DNA of 45,980 bases from Bacteroidota bacterium (GTDB lineage: Bacteria > Bacteroidota > Bacteroidia > Chitinophagales > Chitinophagaceae), in contig JABDGS010000021.1 in the NCBI GenBank assembly GCA_013285915.1, positions 1 through 45,980 on the forward strand, read 5' to 3'. The stretch's first letter is position 1. Every line of letters starts with the position of its first letter. The notes under the pieces are model-generated. The model made no database searches. It saw nothing but the letters and a program-made list of their open reading frames with translations, and had not been told where the DNA came from. The position numbers were made by a program, and so were the translations under genes. Below are positions 27,666-36,887 of the stretch, in pieces.

Positions 27666-27876
27666 ATTTACCTACTTTAACATAAGGGAATTTATCTTCG
27701 CCATAAAATTGTTGCAAAATTTCTATTCGTTTATTGGCAGATAAATTAGCCCAATCTTCGTTATCCTCATTGTCTTTTGAAACGACAATCCGAACATCCT
27801 GGTTGTTATATAAGCCCGGCACTTCTACAACAACCTTTCCGTCAATTACTTTTTGGGTTATTTCCAAAATTTCCAT
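27646..27876 (-). CDS. Antitoxin partner of the PIN toxin
   Basis: 76 residues. The N-terminal half is beta (MEILEITQKVIDGKVVVEVPGLYNNQDVRIVVS); the acidic middle (KDNEDNEDWANLSANKRIEIL) and C-terminal segment would bind the toxin. The N-terminal strands may form a DNA-binding fold, but I see no clear AbrB or ribbon-helix-helix signature. It precedes and overlaps the toxin gene, which is the main evidence. Confidence 0.82.
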   Translation of the reverse strand: MEILEITQKVIDGKVVVEVPGLYNNQDVRIVVSKDNEDNEDWANLSANKRIEILQQFYGEDKFPYVKVGKYDVYNQ

Positions 27877-27905
27877 AATATATCTTTTTCCAAATTTACA
27901 AATAA

Positions 27906-29804
27906 TTAGGCAACCCCCTCTTCCACCAAGTCCAACTCCACTTTCAGGTTTGCTATTATAAATTCCTGCCTTTCCATCGTGTTCTTGCCCATAAAATATT
28001 CCAGCAGGTTTTGTATGTGGTCGCCTTGTTCCAGTATTACCGGCTGTAGCCGAATATCGTTACCTATAAACCTGCCAAACTCTTCCGGTGAAATTTCACC
28101 CAACCCTTTAAACCTCGTTATCTCGGGTTTGTTACCAAGTTTTTTTATAGCAGCCTGTTTCTCCTTTTCATCGTAACAATAAATGGTTTCCTGTTTATTG
28201 CGTACGCGGAATAGCGGCGTTTCCAGAATAAACACGTGGTTTTGCTTTACCAGGTCAGGAAAAAACTGCAGGAAAAATGTCATCATCAGCAGGCGTATGT
28301 GCATACCGTCCACATCAGCGTCCGTCGCAATTACGATGTTGTTATAACGCAAGCCTTCCAGCCCTTCTTCAATATTCAACGCATGCTGCAGCAGGTTAAA
28401 TTCTTCATTCTCATACACTACTTTTTTGGTAAGCCCGAAACAGTTTAACGGTTTACCCCGCAAGCTAAAAACGGCCTGTGATTCCACATTCCTGCTTTTA
28501 GTAATGCTGCCGCTTGCGCTGTCTCCCTCCGTAATAAAAATGGTAGTTGACTTTTGCTTTTCAAGCACGGCATCTTTATCCTTACCAGTAGCCTCATCAG
28601 TATAATGGTAACGGCAGTCGCGTAGTTTTTTGTTATGCAGGTTGGCTTTTTTTGCACGCTCATTCGCAAGTTTTTTTATACCCGCCAGTTCCTTGCGCTC
28701 GCGCTCGCTTTGCTCAATCCTTTTCTTTATTGCATCAGCCGTTTGTGGGTTACGGTGCAGGTAGTTATCCAGCTCCTTCGCTAAAAAATCGCCAATAAAA
28801 TTTTTAAGGCTTGCACCGCCTTCACTCACATATTGCGAACCAAGCTTTGTTTTGGTTTGGCTTTCAAACACCGGTTCCTGCACACGCACCGCAACAGCCG
28901 CAACAATGCTCTGGCGAATATCCGCTGCTTCATAATCTTTCTTAAAAAAGTCGCGGATCGTTTTTACAAATGCTTCCCTGAATGCCTGCTGATGGGTGCC
29001 ACCCTGGGTAGTGTATTGCCCGTTTACGAAACTGAAGATATCCTCACCGTAATCGTTATTGTGAGTGATGGCCACCTCAATATCATCACCTTTCAGATGA
29101 ATGATGTTGTAGCGCACTTCATCCTCGTTGGTTTTGCGGCCAAGCAGGTCAAGCAGGCCGTTGCGGCTTACATACTTTTTATTGTTAAGGTAAATTACCA
29201 GCCCGGCATTAAGATAGCAGTAATTCCACAACAGGTTATCCAGGTATTCGTGAATAAAGTGGAAATTGCGGAAAACGGTATCATCGGGGATAAACGTAAC
29301 CAGCGTACCATTTTGCTGTTCACTTTTTGCCTCTTTATGGTCTTTTACCAATATTCCTTTTTCAAATTCGGCAACCTTGGTTTTTCCTTCCCTAAAGCTC
29401 TCCACCTTAAAATAGTTACTCAACGCGTTCACGGCTTTGGTACCTACGCCGTTAAGCCCCACACTTTTTTGAAAGGCCTTACTGTCGTATTTGGCACCGG
29501 TGTTAATTTTGCTCACTACATCAACCACCTTGCCCAAAGGAATACCGCGGCCAAAGTCCCTAACGGTTACGGTCCTATCTGTAATGTTAATATCTACCTG
29601 CTTGCCATAGCCCATCATGTGCTCGTCAATACAGTTATCCAGCACTTCCTTTATCAAAACGTATATTCCATCGTCGGGAGCAGACCCATCCCCAAGCTTA
29701 CCAATATACATGCCGGGGCGCAGGCGAATATGCTCCCGCCAGTCGAGACTTTTAATACTATCCTCGTTATAATCAAACAGGTTTTTATCTTTTACATCAG
29801 CCAT
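27906..29804 (-). CDS. parE: DNA topoisomerase IV subunit B
   Basis: 632 residues from the ATG at 29804 (MADVKDKN); the two codons before it are non-family. The GHKL ATPase domain shows [10 protein letters not shown] (53-62), DFGRGIPLG and [14 protein letters not shown]. The Toprim domain has EGDSA (426-430) and DADVDG (495-500). It supplies ATP hydrolysis to the ParC core. At about 630 residues it matches ParE rather than a longer GyrB. The antitoxin gene follows 30 bases later, so parE, the toxin-antitoxin pair and the following genes may share a transcript. Confidence 0.96.
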   Translation of the reverse strand: MADVKDKNLFDYNEDSIKSLDWREHIRLRPGMYIGKLGDGSAPDDGIYVLIKEVLDNCIDEHMMGYGKQVDINITDRTVTVRDFGRGIPLGKVVDVVSKINTGAKYDSKAFQKSVGLNGVGTKAVNALSNYFKVESFREGKTKVAEFEKGILVKDHKEAKSEQQNGTLVTFIPDDTVFRNFHFIHEYLDNLLWNYCYLNAGLVIYLNNKKYVSRNGLLDLLGRKTNEDEVRYNIIHLKGDDIEVAITHNNDYGEDIFSFVNGQYTTQGGTHQQAFREAFVKTIRDFFKKDYEAADIRQSIVAAVAVRVQEPVFESQTKTKLGSQYVSEGGASLKNFIGDFLAKELDNYLHRNPQTADAIKKRIEQSERERKELAGIKKLANERAKKANLHNKKLRDCRYHYTDEATGKDKDAVLEKQKSTTIFITEGDSASGSITKSRNVESQAVFSLRGKPLNCFGLTKKVVYENEEFNLLQHALNIEEGLEGLRYNNIVIATDADVDGMHIRLLMMTFFLQFFPDLVKQNHVFILETPLFRVRNKQETIYCYDEKEKQAAIKKLGNKPEITRFKGLGEISPEEFGRFIGNDIRLQPVILEQGDHIQNLLEYFMGKNTMERQEFIIANLKVELDLVEEGVA

Positions 29805-30036
29805 AAGCAATTTTTAACCTTTACGCACAAAAATTAATTAAACTACGTTATAGTAACAGCGTCATATAAAAACGTAGTGGTAAAACAGTGCAAATTTAAC
29901 TCATCGGGGCGGGCTTTTAAAGGGCTTTTACACATTACAGGGGTATGTGGATAAAACCGGGATGATTTGTTTTTTTGCACATACAATTTAACATTAACAA
30001 AACTTATTTATAAAAAGGGCGTTTTAGCTTTAGGGT

Positions 30037-30948
30037 ATGGCCGTTTTACAGAAACAACACTATACAACAACCAGTAATATACTTACTAAATTAGCGTGTA
30101 TTCTAATAATAATCCCGCTGGCGCCATTTATTTGCAGGTTTATGCCGCCAATAATGATAGGCAGCTGGAATATTGACTTAATCATCGCGCTGGGATTGTC
30201 ATATTTGATTATCTGGCTGATGTACCATATTCTCCGCCAATTAATTATACCCCTGCTTGGTTTGTGCCTTATTATTTTAATATACAACCAGTTTAGTAAC
30301 CATTATACTTTTAAAAACCTAATAACAGACTATGCTTCCACTGTTAACACAAATTGGATGTTACGGGAACACAAACAAACCGACCAGCTAAGCATTAACC
30401 CCCATATTTTTGAAAACATCTACGACCGCACGTCACGGGAAGTAAAAGAAAAAATGCAGTACCAGGATTCAGTAGTGCGCAATTTTTCGGTGCAGCATTC
30501 CCTGCAGTATTTTGACGAGTACAACCTAAAATATGGCAACCTTGTTAGGTACCTTTCATTGTTTAAATACATTAATGCCAATTTTAAGTACGTGCCGGAC
30601 TCCCAAAGGGACGAATATTACGCCACCCCGCGTGAAACCATTTTGAATGGTATGGGTGGCGATTGCGACGACCACAGCATATTAATGGCGAGTTGTATGA
30701 TGAGTATCGGCGCACGGTGCCGTGTTGTTATCGTACCCGGCCACATGTACCCTGAAATGTATGTTGGACATAAAAAAGATTTTGAAGTTATGCAGCAGGC
30801 CATTATACAACTGTACAACGATGAACATATACACGGTTTATATTACCATGAAAATAATGGCGAATATTGGATAAACCTTGATTATAGCGCCCGACACCCC
30901 GGAGGCCCGTACATGGATACCAAAGTATTGCTGGTGATTGAACCTTAA
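30037..30948 (+). CDS. Membrane-anchored transglutaminase-like protein
   Basis: 303 residues. Three N-terminal transmembrane helices (about 17-37, 46-64, 68-85) are followed by a transglutaminase-like domain with the catalytic triad Cys210 (GGDCDDHSILMAS), His236 (VVIVPGHMYPEM) and Asp282 (YWINLDYSARHPGG). The family includes peptidases and crosslinkers. The domain could lie in the periplasm or cytosol; orientation is not settled by sequence. It stands alone before the YkgJ gene. Confidence 0.85.
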   Translation: MAVLQKQHYTTTSNILTKLACILIIIPLAPFICRFMPPIMIGSWNIDLIIALGLSYLIIWLMYHILRQLIIPLLGLCLIILIYNQFSNHYTFKNLITDYASTVNTNWMLREHKQTDQLSINPHIFENIYDRTSREVKEKMQYQDSVVRNFSVQHSLQYFDEYNLKYGNLVRYLSLFKYINANFKYVPDSQRDEYYATPRETILNGMGGDCDDHSILMASCMMSIGARCRVVIVPGHMYPEMYVGHKKDFEVMQQAIIQLYNDEHIHGLYYHENNGEYWINLDYSARHPGGPYMDTKVLLVIEP

Positions 30949-30959
30949 GCATGGGTATT

Positions 30960-31085
30960 GCGGATTGTGATTAGCGGAACATTCTTTTACCAATCAACTA
31001 ATCAACTGCTTCTTACCAATCAACTCTCCTCTTACCAATCAACCAATCAACTTCTTCCATACTTTCGCTTCTTGAAACTTGAAAC
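30960..31085 (+). repeat. Heptamer-type repeats upstream of the YkgJ-type gene
   Basis: 30986-31052 holds repeats built on CAATCAA/TAATCAA separated by short CT-rich spacers. 31071-31085 is CTTGAAA twice plus C, and 30960-30977 has ATTGCGG-type words. They overlap the in-frame region before the likely YkgJ start. Confidence 0.65.
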
Positions 31086-31587
31086 AAACCTGGCCATTCT
31101 TGCGCAAGAAGAGCTTGAAAAAGAAGAAGAAAATTTCTGCTTTAAAGATGCATTGAGCAATAGCAACAGCATTGAAATTGACAATATTGTTCATGCACTT
31201 AATGCAGAGATAACCCCTGCCATAGATTGCACCGCCTGCGGCAATTGCTGCAGATCGTTAATGATAAATGTTACTCAACCGGAGGTTGAAAATCTTTCAG
31301 CCTATCTAAGTATTACGGAAGATGAACTAAAAGAAACCTATATTGAAACAAGCCTGCAAGGCAGCATGATCGTTAACACTATACCATGCCATTTTTTAAA
31401 GGGTACCATGTGCAGCATTTACGAACACCGTTTTGCCGAGTGCAGGGAATTTCCGGGACTGCACAAAACCGGTTTTACTGAAAGGCTGTTTGCAACATTT
31501 ATGCATTACGGCCGTTGCCCTATTGTTTACAACGTAATTGAGCAGCTGAAAATAAAAACCGGTTTTATTAAAATCGCTCAAACATAA
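31072..31587 (+). CDS. YkgJ-type zinc/iron-chelating Cys-cluster protein
   Basis: 171 residues if the TTG at 31072 is the start (KLETNLAILAQEELEKEEE). The frame continues upstream through repetitive non-coding-looking DNA, and no ATG or GTG is available nearby. The CxxCxxCC motif has Cys53, Cys56, Cys59 and Cys60 (IDCTACGNCC); further Cys occur in TIPCHF, TMCSIYEHR and AECREFP. This is the YkgJ/UPF0153 layout, thought to bind Zn or an Fe-S cluster; function is not established. A TACTTTCG element at 31060 could be its -7 box, which would give a nearly leaderless mRNA. Confidence 0.8.
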   Translation: MKLETNLAILAQEELEKEEENFCFKDALSNSNSIEIDNIVHALNAEITPAIDCTACGNCCRSLMINVTQPEVENLSAYLSITEDELKETYIETSLQGSMIVNTIPCHFLKGTMCSIYEHRFAECREFPGLHKTGFTERLFATFMHYGRCPIVYNVIEQLKIKTGFIKIAQT

Positions 31588-31632
31588 TATTATACCGTTT
31601 TCATATATTTACCCGCACAAATTGGCTGCGGT

Positions 31633-32658
31633 ATGAACTCTTTTAAAACAACGATTGTAATTACTCTGTTACTTATTATTACCGGTATTAAAGCACAACA
31701 ACCCATTATTACAATATTAGACAGCGGCCATAAAGTTAGCCTTCGTGGTTTAAGTGTTGTTAGCGACAACGTGGTTTGGGCAAGTGGCAGCAATGGCACC
31801 GTAGTCCGCAGTTTGGATGGCGGCAAAAGCTTTGAATGGCTTACTGTACCAGGCTTTGAAAAACGCGATTTCAGGGATATTGAAGCATTTGACGAAAACA
31901 CGGCGTTAATAATGGGCGTTGCTGAACCAGCTGTTATACTGCAAACAAAGGATGGCGGTAAAAGCTGGCTGCCTGTTTTTATCGATACCGCCAGGGGCAT
32001 GTTTTTAGACGCGATGAATTTTAACGGGCGCGAGGGCGTGGTAATTGGTGACCCAATAAACGATTATGCTTTTATTGCTTACACAAAAGACGGCGGTTAT
32101 ACCTGGCATAAAACCGATCCTAAATCCGATGGCGTAAAAGTGCAGAAAGGCGAGGCTTTTTTCGCATCAAGCGGCACTAATCTTAAACTGGTTACAGGCG
32201 CATCAATAAGTACCAACCAGGTGCTGATGGTTAGTGGTGGCAGCAGGGCGCGGCTTATTAACGATAACGGTATGTACGAAATACCCATGCTGCAGGGCAG
32301 CGCATCCCAGGGTGCAAATTCCATCGATGTTTGGCGCAGCCATGCTGTAATTGTCGGCGGCGATTTTGCGCATGATACCATAGCCCACGACAACTGTGTG
32401 CTTTTTAATGTTACCGATGGAGACATTTATTTTACGCATCCCAAAACGCCACCCCATGGCTACCGCAGCTGCGTTATATATACTTCCAAAGAAAACCTTG
32501 TTACCTGCGGCACAAGCGGTGTTGATATAAGCAAAGACGGCGGCAATAACTGGCAGCTAATATCAAACCAAAGCTTTCATGTTTGCCAAAAGGCAAAAAG
32601 CGGTTCAGCTGTTTACCTCGCCGGCGCTAACGGAAGAATTGCAAAGCTTACTCTGTAA
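31633..32658 (+). CDS. Secreted YCF48/BNR-repeat beta-propeller protein
   Basis: 341 residues with a signal peptide (MNSFKTTIVITLLLIITGIKAQ). At least four Asp-box/BNR motifs are visible: SLDGGKSFEW, TKDGGKSWLP, TKDGGYTWHK and SKDGGNNWQL, each starting a propeller blade. Sialidase catalytic residues are not evident. Members in Bacteroidota are exported, often annotated as YCF48-like or oxidoreductase, with unclear role. It converges with the M14 peptidase gene; the gap holds an inverted repeat. Confidence 0.85.
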   Translation: MNSFKTTIVITLLLIITGIKAQQPIITILDSGHKVSLRGLSVVSDNVVWASGSNGTVVRSLDGGKSFEWLTVPGFEKRDFRDIEAFDENTALIMGVAEPAVILQTKDGGKSWLPVFIDTARGMFLDAMNFNGREGVVIGDPINDYAFIAYTKDGGYTWHKTDPKSDGVKVQKGEAFFASSGTNLKLVTGASISTNQVLMVSGGSRARLINDNGMYEIPMLQGSASQGANSIDVWRSHAVIVGGDFAHDTIAHDNCVLFNVTDGDIYFTHPKTPPHGYRSCVIYTSKENLVTCGTSGVDISKDGGNNWQLISNQSFHVCQKAKSGSAVYLAGANGRIAKLTL

Positions 32659-32675
32659 TGCTATTGCAGATTCCC

Positions 32676-32893
32676 GATTGTCCCAAAGGGATCACTTCGT
32701 GGCAGACTGCAGATTTATTCCAAAGTTTGTACTGTATAAACAATCTGTTTCTTGTTGTAACTTACCGGTCCTTCATTTTGCAATCTGCAATCTGCAATCT
32801 GCAATCTGCAATCTGCAATCTGCAATCTGCAATCTGCAATCTGCAATCTGCCACGAAGTGATCCCTTTGGGACAATCCGCAATCTGCAATCTC
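32676..32893. repeat. 31-bp inverted repeat with 10-copy heptamer array
   Basis: Arms 32676-32706 and 32847-32877 are perfect reverse complements over 31 bases, and similarity goes on outward with a few mismatches. Ten tandem copies of CAATCTG fill 32781-32850, and two more flank the right arm. The element sits between two convergent genes and could fold into a long hairpin in either transcript. Confidence 0.9.
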
Positions 32894-32898
32894 ACTTT

Positions 32899-35409
32899 TC
32901 ACTCCCCTACCAAAAACACGGCATTACTGAACATCAGCTTGCCGTTTTGCCAAAACAACCTGAACAACACATCATCAGCAAAAAATACTACATCGCCGCG
33001 GCCGTATTGCGTTGCGCCGATAATTAATCCATTCTTTAATGATGGTTTTAATTTACTGCCCACAAAACCGCTGGTATAAGCGCTTTGTTTTATAACACCC
33101 ACGTTCCAGCCGTCTTTTAAAAATTGGTATATTTTGCTGTCCTGTTTTAAGGTGTAATAAGTTTCCGGGTAACCAAAGGCCAATGGGTGCGTATTGTCTA
33201 ATTCAACCTTGTAAATAGCGCCGGGTATGCTGCCGGTAATATCATTCTTGTTCCTGTCGCCGAATTTTTTAAGTATAGTATAATCGCTGTCGTTTTTGTT
33301 TTTATTTTCGTCTGGTGCGCTGTCTTCTTTCAGCTTCAACCCAAAGTCGCCCTGCGCTATTGCCGATACTCCGCTTTCCATAGCAACAATTTTCCCGCCG
33401 CTTTTTACAAAATCCTGTAGCTTTTCAATACCGCCCTTACTGTCCAATACCTGGTAGCTGCCATCTGGAACTATCAGCACATCATAATTTGATAGATTGG
33501 TAAACGTAAGGTTCTCAGCATTCAACAATGTTATGGGGTAATGCAGCGTTTGGTCAAACAGGCTCCATACTTCACCGGCTGATGATGATGATACCTGCCT
33601 CCCGCTTAGCAACGCCACTTTAGGTGCATGTATAAACCGCACGTCAGACGAGCCGAAGTCCGCACCTTTCTCCATAAAACCGCTTGCTACGGCATCTGCC
33701 TGCACGTTAAATTGTTTGCAACCGGCGTTTACAATATCGCTCCAGTCAGCATCATTGTTGCCTTTTAAAATTATAAGTGTACCCCGGTCATAACTCTTTC
33801 CATTAAAGCTGAACGGCTTTAGCGAATACCGCACCTTTATACCTTTTTGCAGCAGGTAACACAAAAGCTTTGTATCGTTAAGGCTTGTATAAGGCACTAG
33901 CAAACCGTAAGCTGATTGCACTGTTGTAACAGCAGGCGCAGCATTGTAAGCGCCAACATCAAGCCTGTCTTTTACTTCGTAAGCGGTTACACCGTATACA
34001 TACGGTACGCTCCAGGCAGTAATATCGTAGGTTGCAGAATCGCTCAAATAACCCTTTGGCTCAAGCAATACTTTTACCAGTTTACCTTTTGGCTGGTTGG
34101 TGGTAACAGCTAATTGATAACCTTCATCATTATAAGCCTCTTCTTTTCCGTTGGCATAATTTATACCCCTGAATGTTTTAGTGGTAGTACTTCCGTAGTC
34201 AATACCATTCTGCTGCATCAGTTCAGCCACAGCCTGCAGCCGGTTGGGGTCTTTTGCGGTAAGCACATAAGTTTTATAATCAAAACCAACGCCGCTGCGC
34301 GTATCATCAAAAAATTTCTTGAATTCTGTTATAAGTTTACCCGCATTTTGCGATGATATTTCTATCGTCGACATTCCGGTGGTATAATGGTGCAGCGCCC
34401 TTTCAACTAATGTAAGCGTGTCATCATCCCTTGTTTTTATACCCAAGCCCGCGCCAATGCCGCCCTGCTCAAACGTCATACCTATGCTGCCGTTGTAAAC
34501 CGGGTAAGTATCGCCATAGCTGGGGTAGAACAGGTCAAATTCTTCCTTGGTAAAATACAGCCAGCCGTTATTGTCAAAGTATTTGGCGTTATTCTTCCCT
34601 ATCTGCACCTGGAAATCGCGCTGCCACTTTGTAATTACTTCATGATAAGGTTCTGCAGCCGGGGCAAAATAATATGGTGCGTTATAACCCTGCTCATGAA
34701 AATCAACATGCACCTGCGGCAGCCATTGATTATATAGTTTTAAACGCTGCTGGCTTTCTTTTTGCGTTTGCCACGCCCAGTCGCGGTTAAGGTCAAAATT
34801 GTAATGGTTTGTCCTGCCCTGCGGCCATGGCTCGTTATGCTCACGCGCCTGGTTATCCGCATTAAATGCCCCGCCCACTATTGAATTATACCAGTTAACA
34901 TACCTGTCCCTTCCATCGGGGTTAATACAGGGGTCAATAACAACCACTGTGTTTTTTAAATATTCTTTGGTTGCGGTATTGGCGGGGTCAACAAGGGCAA
35001 ACAGTGTAAGCATGGCTGCTTCAGACGAGGCTGGCTCGTTACCATGTACGTTATAGCTTAGCCACACTATGGCAGGCGCGCCATCAGTAACTGGCGCCAT
35101 TTTATCGCGTGCCATGCCCGCAAGCCTCAGGTTGTTAAGCCTTATTGCATCAAGCTTTTGCAGGTTTTCGGGCAGCGCAATAAAAGCAACTTCAAGGTCG
35201 CGCCCCTCGTATGTTTCGCCATACTTTTCAATCTTTACCATATTGGGCGCAGCATCTGCCACGGACTTAAAATAGTTGAGTATTTTATAATGCGGCGTAA
35301 AACGTGTACCTACCTTATAGCCTAAAAACTGCTGTGGCGAAGGGACATTTTGGGCGTACCCCGAAAACATCCCTGCCGTTGCTAAAACGACTGCAATAAT
35401 TTTTCTCAT
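32899..35409 (-). CDS. Secreted M14-family zinc carboxypeptidase with C-terminal GATase-like region
   Basis: 836 residues from the ATG at 35409, which begins the signal peptide MRKIIAVVLATAGMFSGYAQ. The longer upstream frame of 115 codons lacks any family feature. The M14 zinc site is HGNEPASSE (His122, Glu125) and FHEQG (His238); the catalytic Glu314 is in GMTFEQGG. The C-terminal half (about residue 450 on) has SNYDVLIVPDGSYQVLDSKGG and related strands of a class I glutamine amidotransferase-like domain, as in large M14 peptidases of Bacteroidota. Probably periplasmic or secreted. Confidence 0.9.
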   Translation of the reverse strand: MRKIIAVVLATAGMFSGYAQNVPSPQQFLGYKVGTRFTPHYKILNYFKSVADAAPNMVKIEKYGETYEGRDLEVAFIALPENLQKLDAIRLNNLRLAGMARDKMAPVTDGAPAIVWLSYNVHGNEPASSEAAMLTLFALVDPANTATKEYLKNTVVVIDPCINPDGRDRYVNWYNSIVGGAFNADNQAREHNEPWPQGRTNHYNFDLNRDWAWQTQKESQQRLKLYNQWLPQVHVDFHEQGYNAPYYFAPAAEPYHEVITKWQRDFQVQIGKNNAKYFDNNGWLYFTKEEFDLFYPSYGDTYPVYNGSIGMTFEQGGIGAGLGIKTRDDDTLTLVERALHHYTTGMSTIEISSQNAGKLITEFKKFFDDTRSGVGFDYKTYVLTAKDPNRLQAVAELMQQNGIDYGSTTTKTFRGINYANGKEEAYNDEGYQLAVTTNQPKGKLVKVLLEPKGYLSDSATYDITAWSVPYVYGVTAYEVKDRLDVGAYNAAPAVTTVQSAYGLLVPYTSLNDTKLLCYLLQKGIKVRYSLKPFSFNGKSYDRGTLIILKGNNDADWSDIVNAGCKQFNVQADAVASGFMEKGADFGSSDVRFIHAPKVALLSGRQVSSSSAGEVWSLFDQTLHYPITLLNAENLTFTNLSNYDVLIVPDGSYQVLDSKGGIEKLQDFVKSGGKIVAMESGVSAIAQGDFGLKLKEDSAPDENKNKNDSDYTILKKFGDRNKNDITGSIPGAIYKVELDNTHPLAFGYPETYYTLKQDSKIYQFLKDGWNVGVIKQSAYTSGFVGSKLKPSLKNGLIIGATQYGRGDVVFFADDVLFRLFWQNGKLMFSNAVFLVGE

Positions 35410-35820
35410 AATATTTTTTAACAGGTGGTGAAAATATTGAAAGAAACCCTTGCCGCCAAAAAATGAGGGACAGGTGCATCGGTTGTGTTGCAACAGCCCG
35501 CCCGCCAAACAATTCCACGCACCAAACTGCAGACAAAACGTGCACAAAAGCCGCACAATCGTAGCCATTTTGTACACAAAAAAAGCCGAGCATAAACGGG
35601 TAACTATTTGATTATGTGAACATTGCATTTTAATAGCCTTCATATTACAATTTATTATATACCAGCCCTGCCGCCCGCTGTTCTTTGGCACTACCCACCT
35701 GTTTACGACTTTATATTCTTTTACCGTTACCATAACTGATTTTATTATGCCCATGAAAGAATGAGCCTTTTGCCCGGCTTTTGAATCGGACGCTTTAAAC
35801 TTTTTTCCCTTCGCTCAAAT

Positions 35821-35850
35821 AACCGGAAACTGGAACCGGAAACTGGAAAG
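35821..35850 (+). repeat. Short direct repeat (CCGGAAACTGGAA twice)
   Basis: Two tandem copies of CCGGAAACTGGAA, again composed of 6- to 7-base words (CCGGAAA, CTGGAAA). Confidence 0.7.
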
Positions 35851-35944
35851 TAGCTCCCCCTTTACTAAATATAAAAAGTGGTGTTTTGTCCGCTATTTTG
35901 AGAAGATTTATTTTGGCTTTCTACTAAGATTAACACAACGGTTC

Positions 35945-36028
35945 GTAGAGTATAAGTAAAATAAAAGCCGCTGCCGCTGTCCGTTGCCTGTGGCTACGGA
36001 CTTGATATAAAACCCCGCCTCTGGCGGG
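35945..36028 (+). repeat. Left inverted arm of the RAYT element
   Basis: 84 bases similar to the reverse complement of 36742-36825. It holds two hairpins: GTCCGT...ACGGAC enclosing GCC-TGT-GGC, and CCCGCC-TCT-GGCGGG. Confidence 0.88.
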
Positions 36029-36092
36029 TATTCACTGTGCTATAGCCGATATAACCATAAAAACCCTAAATTGTAATCAAAAGTTCAGTTTT

Positions 36093-36662
36093 ATGAAAGA
36101 TACGGGCTACAAAATAAGGGATCAGCACGATGTATATTTTATAACTTTTGCAGTTGTGCAATGGGTTGATGTTTTTAGCAGGTATTGTTATGTGGAAACG
36201 GTTTTAAACAGTCTGACTTTTTGCATTAAAGAAAAAGGGCTAAACCTGCATGCATGGTGTATAATGACCAACCATCTGCATTTAATTGTAAGTGCAAAAA
36301 ATGGTAACCTCTCTGATATATTAAGAGATTTTAAAAGTTTTACATCTAAAAAAATATTACAGCAAATAGATGACAATAAGGAAGAGAGCAGGAAATCCTG
36401 GCTGCTGTGGCTATTTAAACAAGCCGGTAATGAGAATAGCAGAAACGAGAACTACCAGTTTTGGCAACAGGAGAACCAGCCCATACAATTAGAAACCGTC
36501 AATTTTACCCTCACCAAACTTAACTACCTGCACAATAACCCTGTTAAAGCCGGTCTTGTGGAAAAACCGGAAGACTACCTGCTTAGCAGTGCAAGAGATT
36601 ATAATGGCGGCAAAGGCTTGCTGCCCATTGAGCATTTGACTGCTGGCTATACCGTAAGATGA
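36093..36662 (+). CDS. REP-associated tyrosine transposase (RAYT, Y1/HUH family)
   Basis: 189 residues. HUH motif His61-Leu-His63 in CIMTNHLHLIVSA; catalytic Tyr145 in KLNYLHNNPVKAGLV, followed by the hallmark NPVKAGLV of RAYT proteins. Full length with no frameshift. RAYTs are single-stranded-DNA transposases that nick at REP hairpins. It is flanked by 84-nt inverted arms carrying hairpins, the expected target type. It is not a classical IS200/IS605 element: no tnpB is present. Confidence 0.93.
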   Translation: MKDTGYKIRDQHDVYFITFAVVQWVDVFSRYCYVETVLNSLTFCIKEKGLNLHAWCIMTNHLHLIVSAKNGNLSDILRDFKSFTSKKILQQIDDNKEESRKSWLLWLFKQAGNENSRNENYQFWQQENQPIQLETVNFTLTKLNYLHNNPVKAGLVEKPEDYLLSSARDYNGGKGLLPIEHLTAGYTVR

Positions 36663-36741
36663 TGAAAACAGCGTATAGCAGCAAAAAGCTTTGTTACTCA
36701 AATGCGGCTTTATCACTTTGTTTCATCTATTGCTTTTAAAT

Positions 36742-36825
36742 GCCGCCAGAGGCGGGGTTTTATATTCGTCCGTAGGCAAAGCCATACGGACAGCAGTAAC
36801 AGCTTTTATTTTGGCTATACGCTAC
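36742..36825 (-). repeat. Right inverted arm of the RAYT element
   Basis: 84 bases, the inverted partner of 35945-36028. On the plus strand it holds CCGCC-AGA-GGCGG and GTCCGTA...ATACGGAC hairpins. Confidence 0.88.
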
Positions 36826-36887
36826 AAAAAACAAGGGCCGCCATAACCTTGCCATAAAAACTCGCCCAAAATTTATCTTACCATACT

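Larger units (their letters stand above)
35410..36092. other. Gap between M14 gene and RAYT gene
   Basis: About 680 bases. The first 350 hold the promoter region of the M14 gene (minus). 35821-35850 repeats CCGGAAACTGGAA twice. 35945-36028 is the left RAYT arm. I see no other gene. Confidence 0.55.

Noticed and set aside
28833..29837. 334-codon plus-strand frame opposite parE
   Set aside because: It is antisense to a complete, conserved parE and has no family features.
32781..32850. CRISPR array
   Set aside because: The 7-base units are directly tandem with no spacers.
32579..33079. Plus-strand frames through the CAATCTG array
   Set aside because: They are created by the repeat and by the opposite strand of the M14 gene; no start or family support.
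35410..35754. N-terminal extension of the M14 peptidase
   Set aside because: The signal peptide at the ATG at 35409 is decisive; the upstream codons show no domain.
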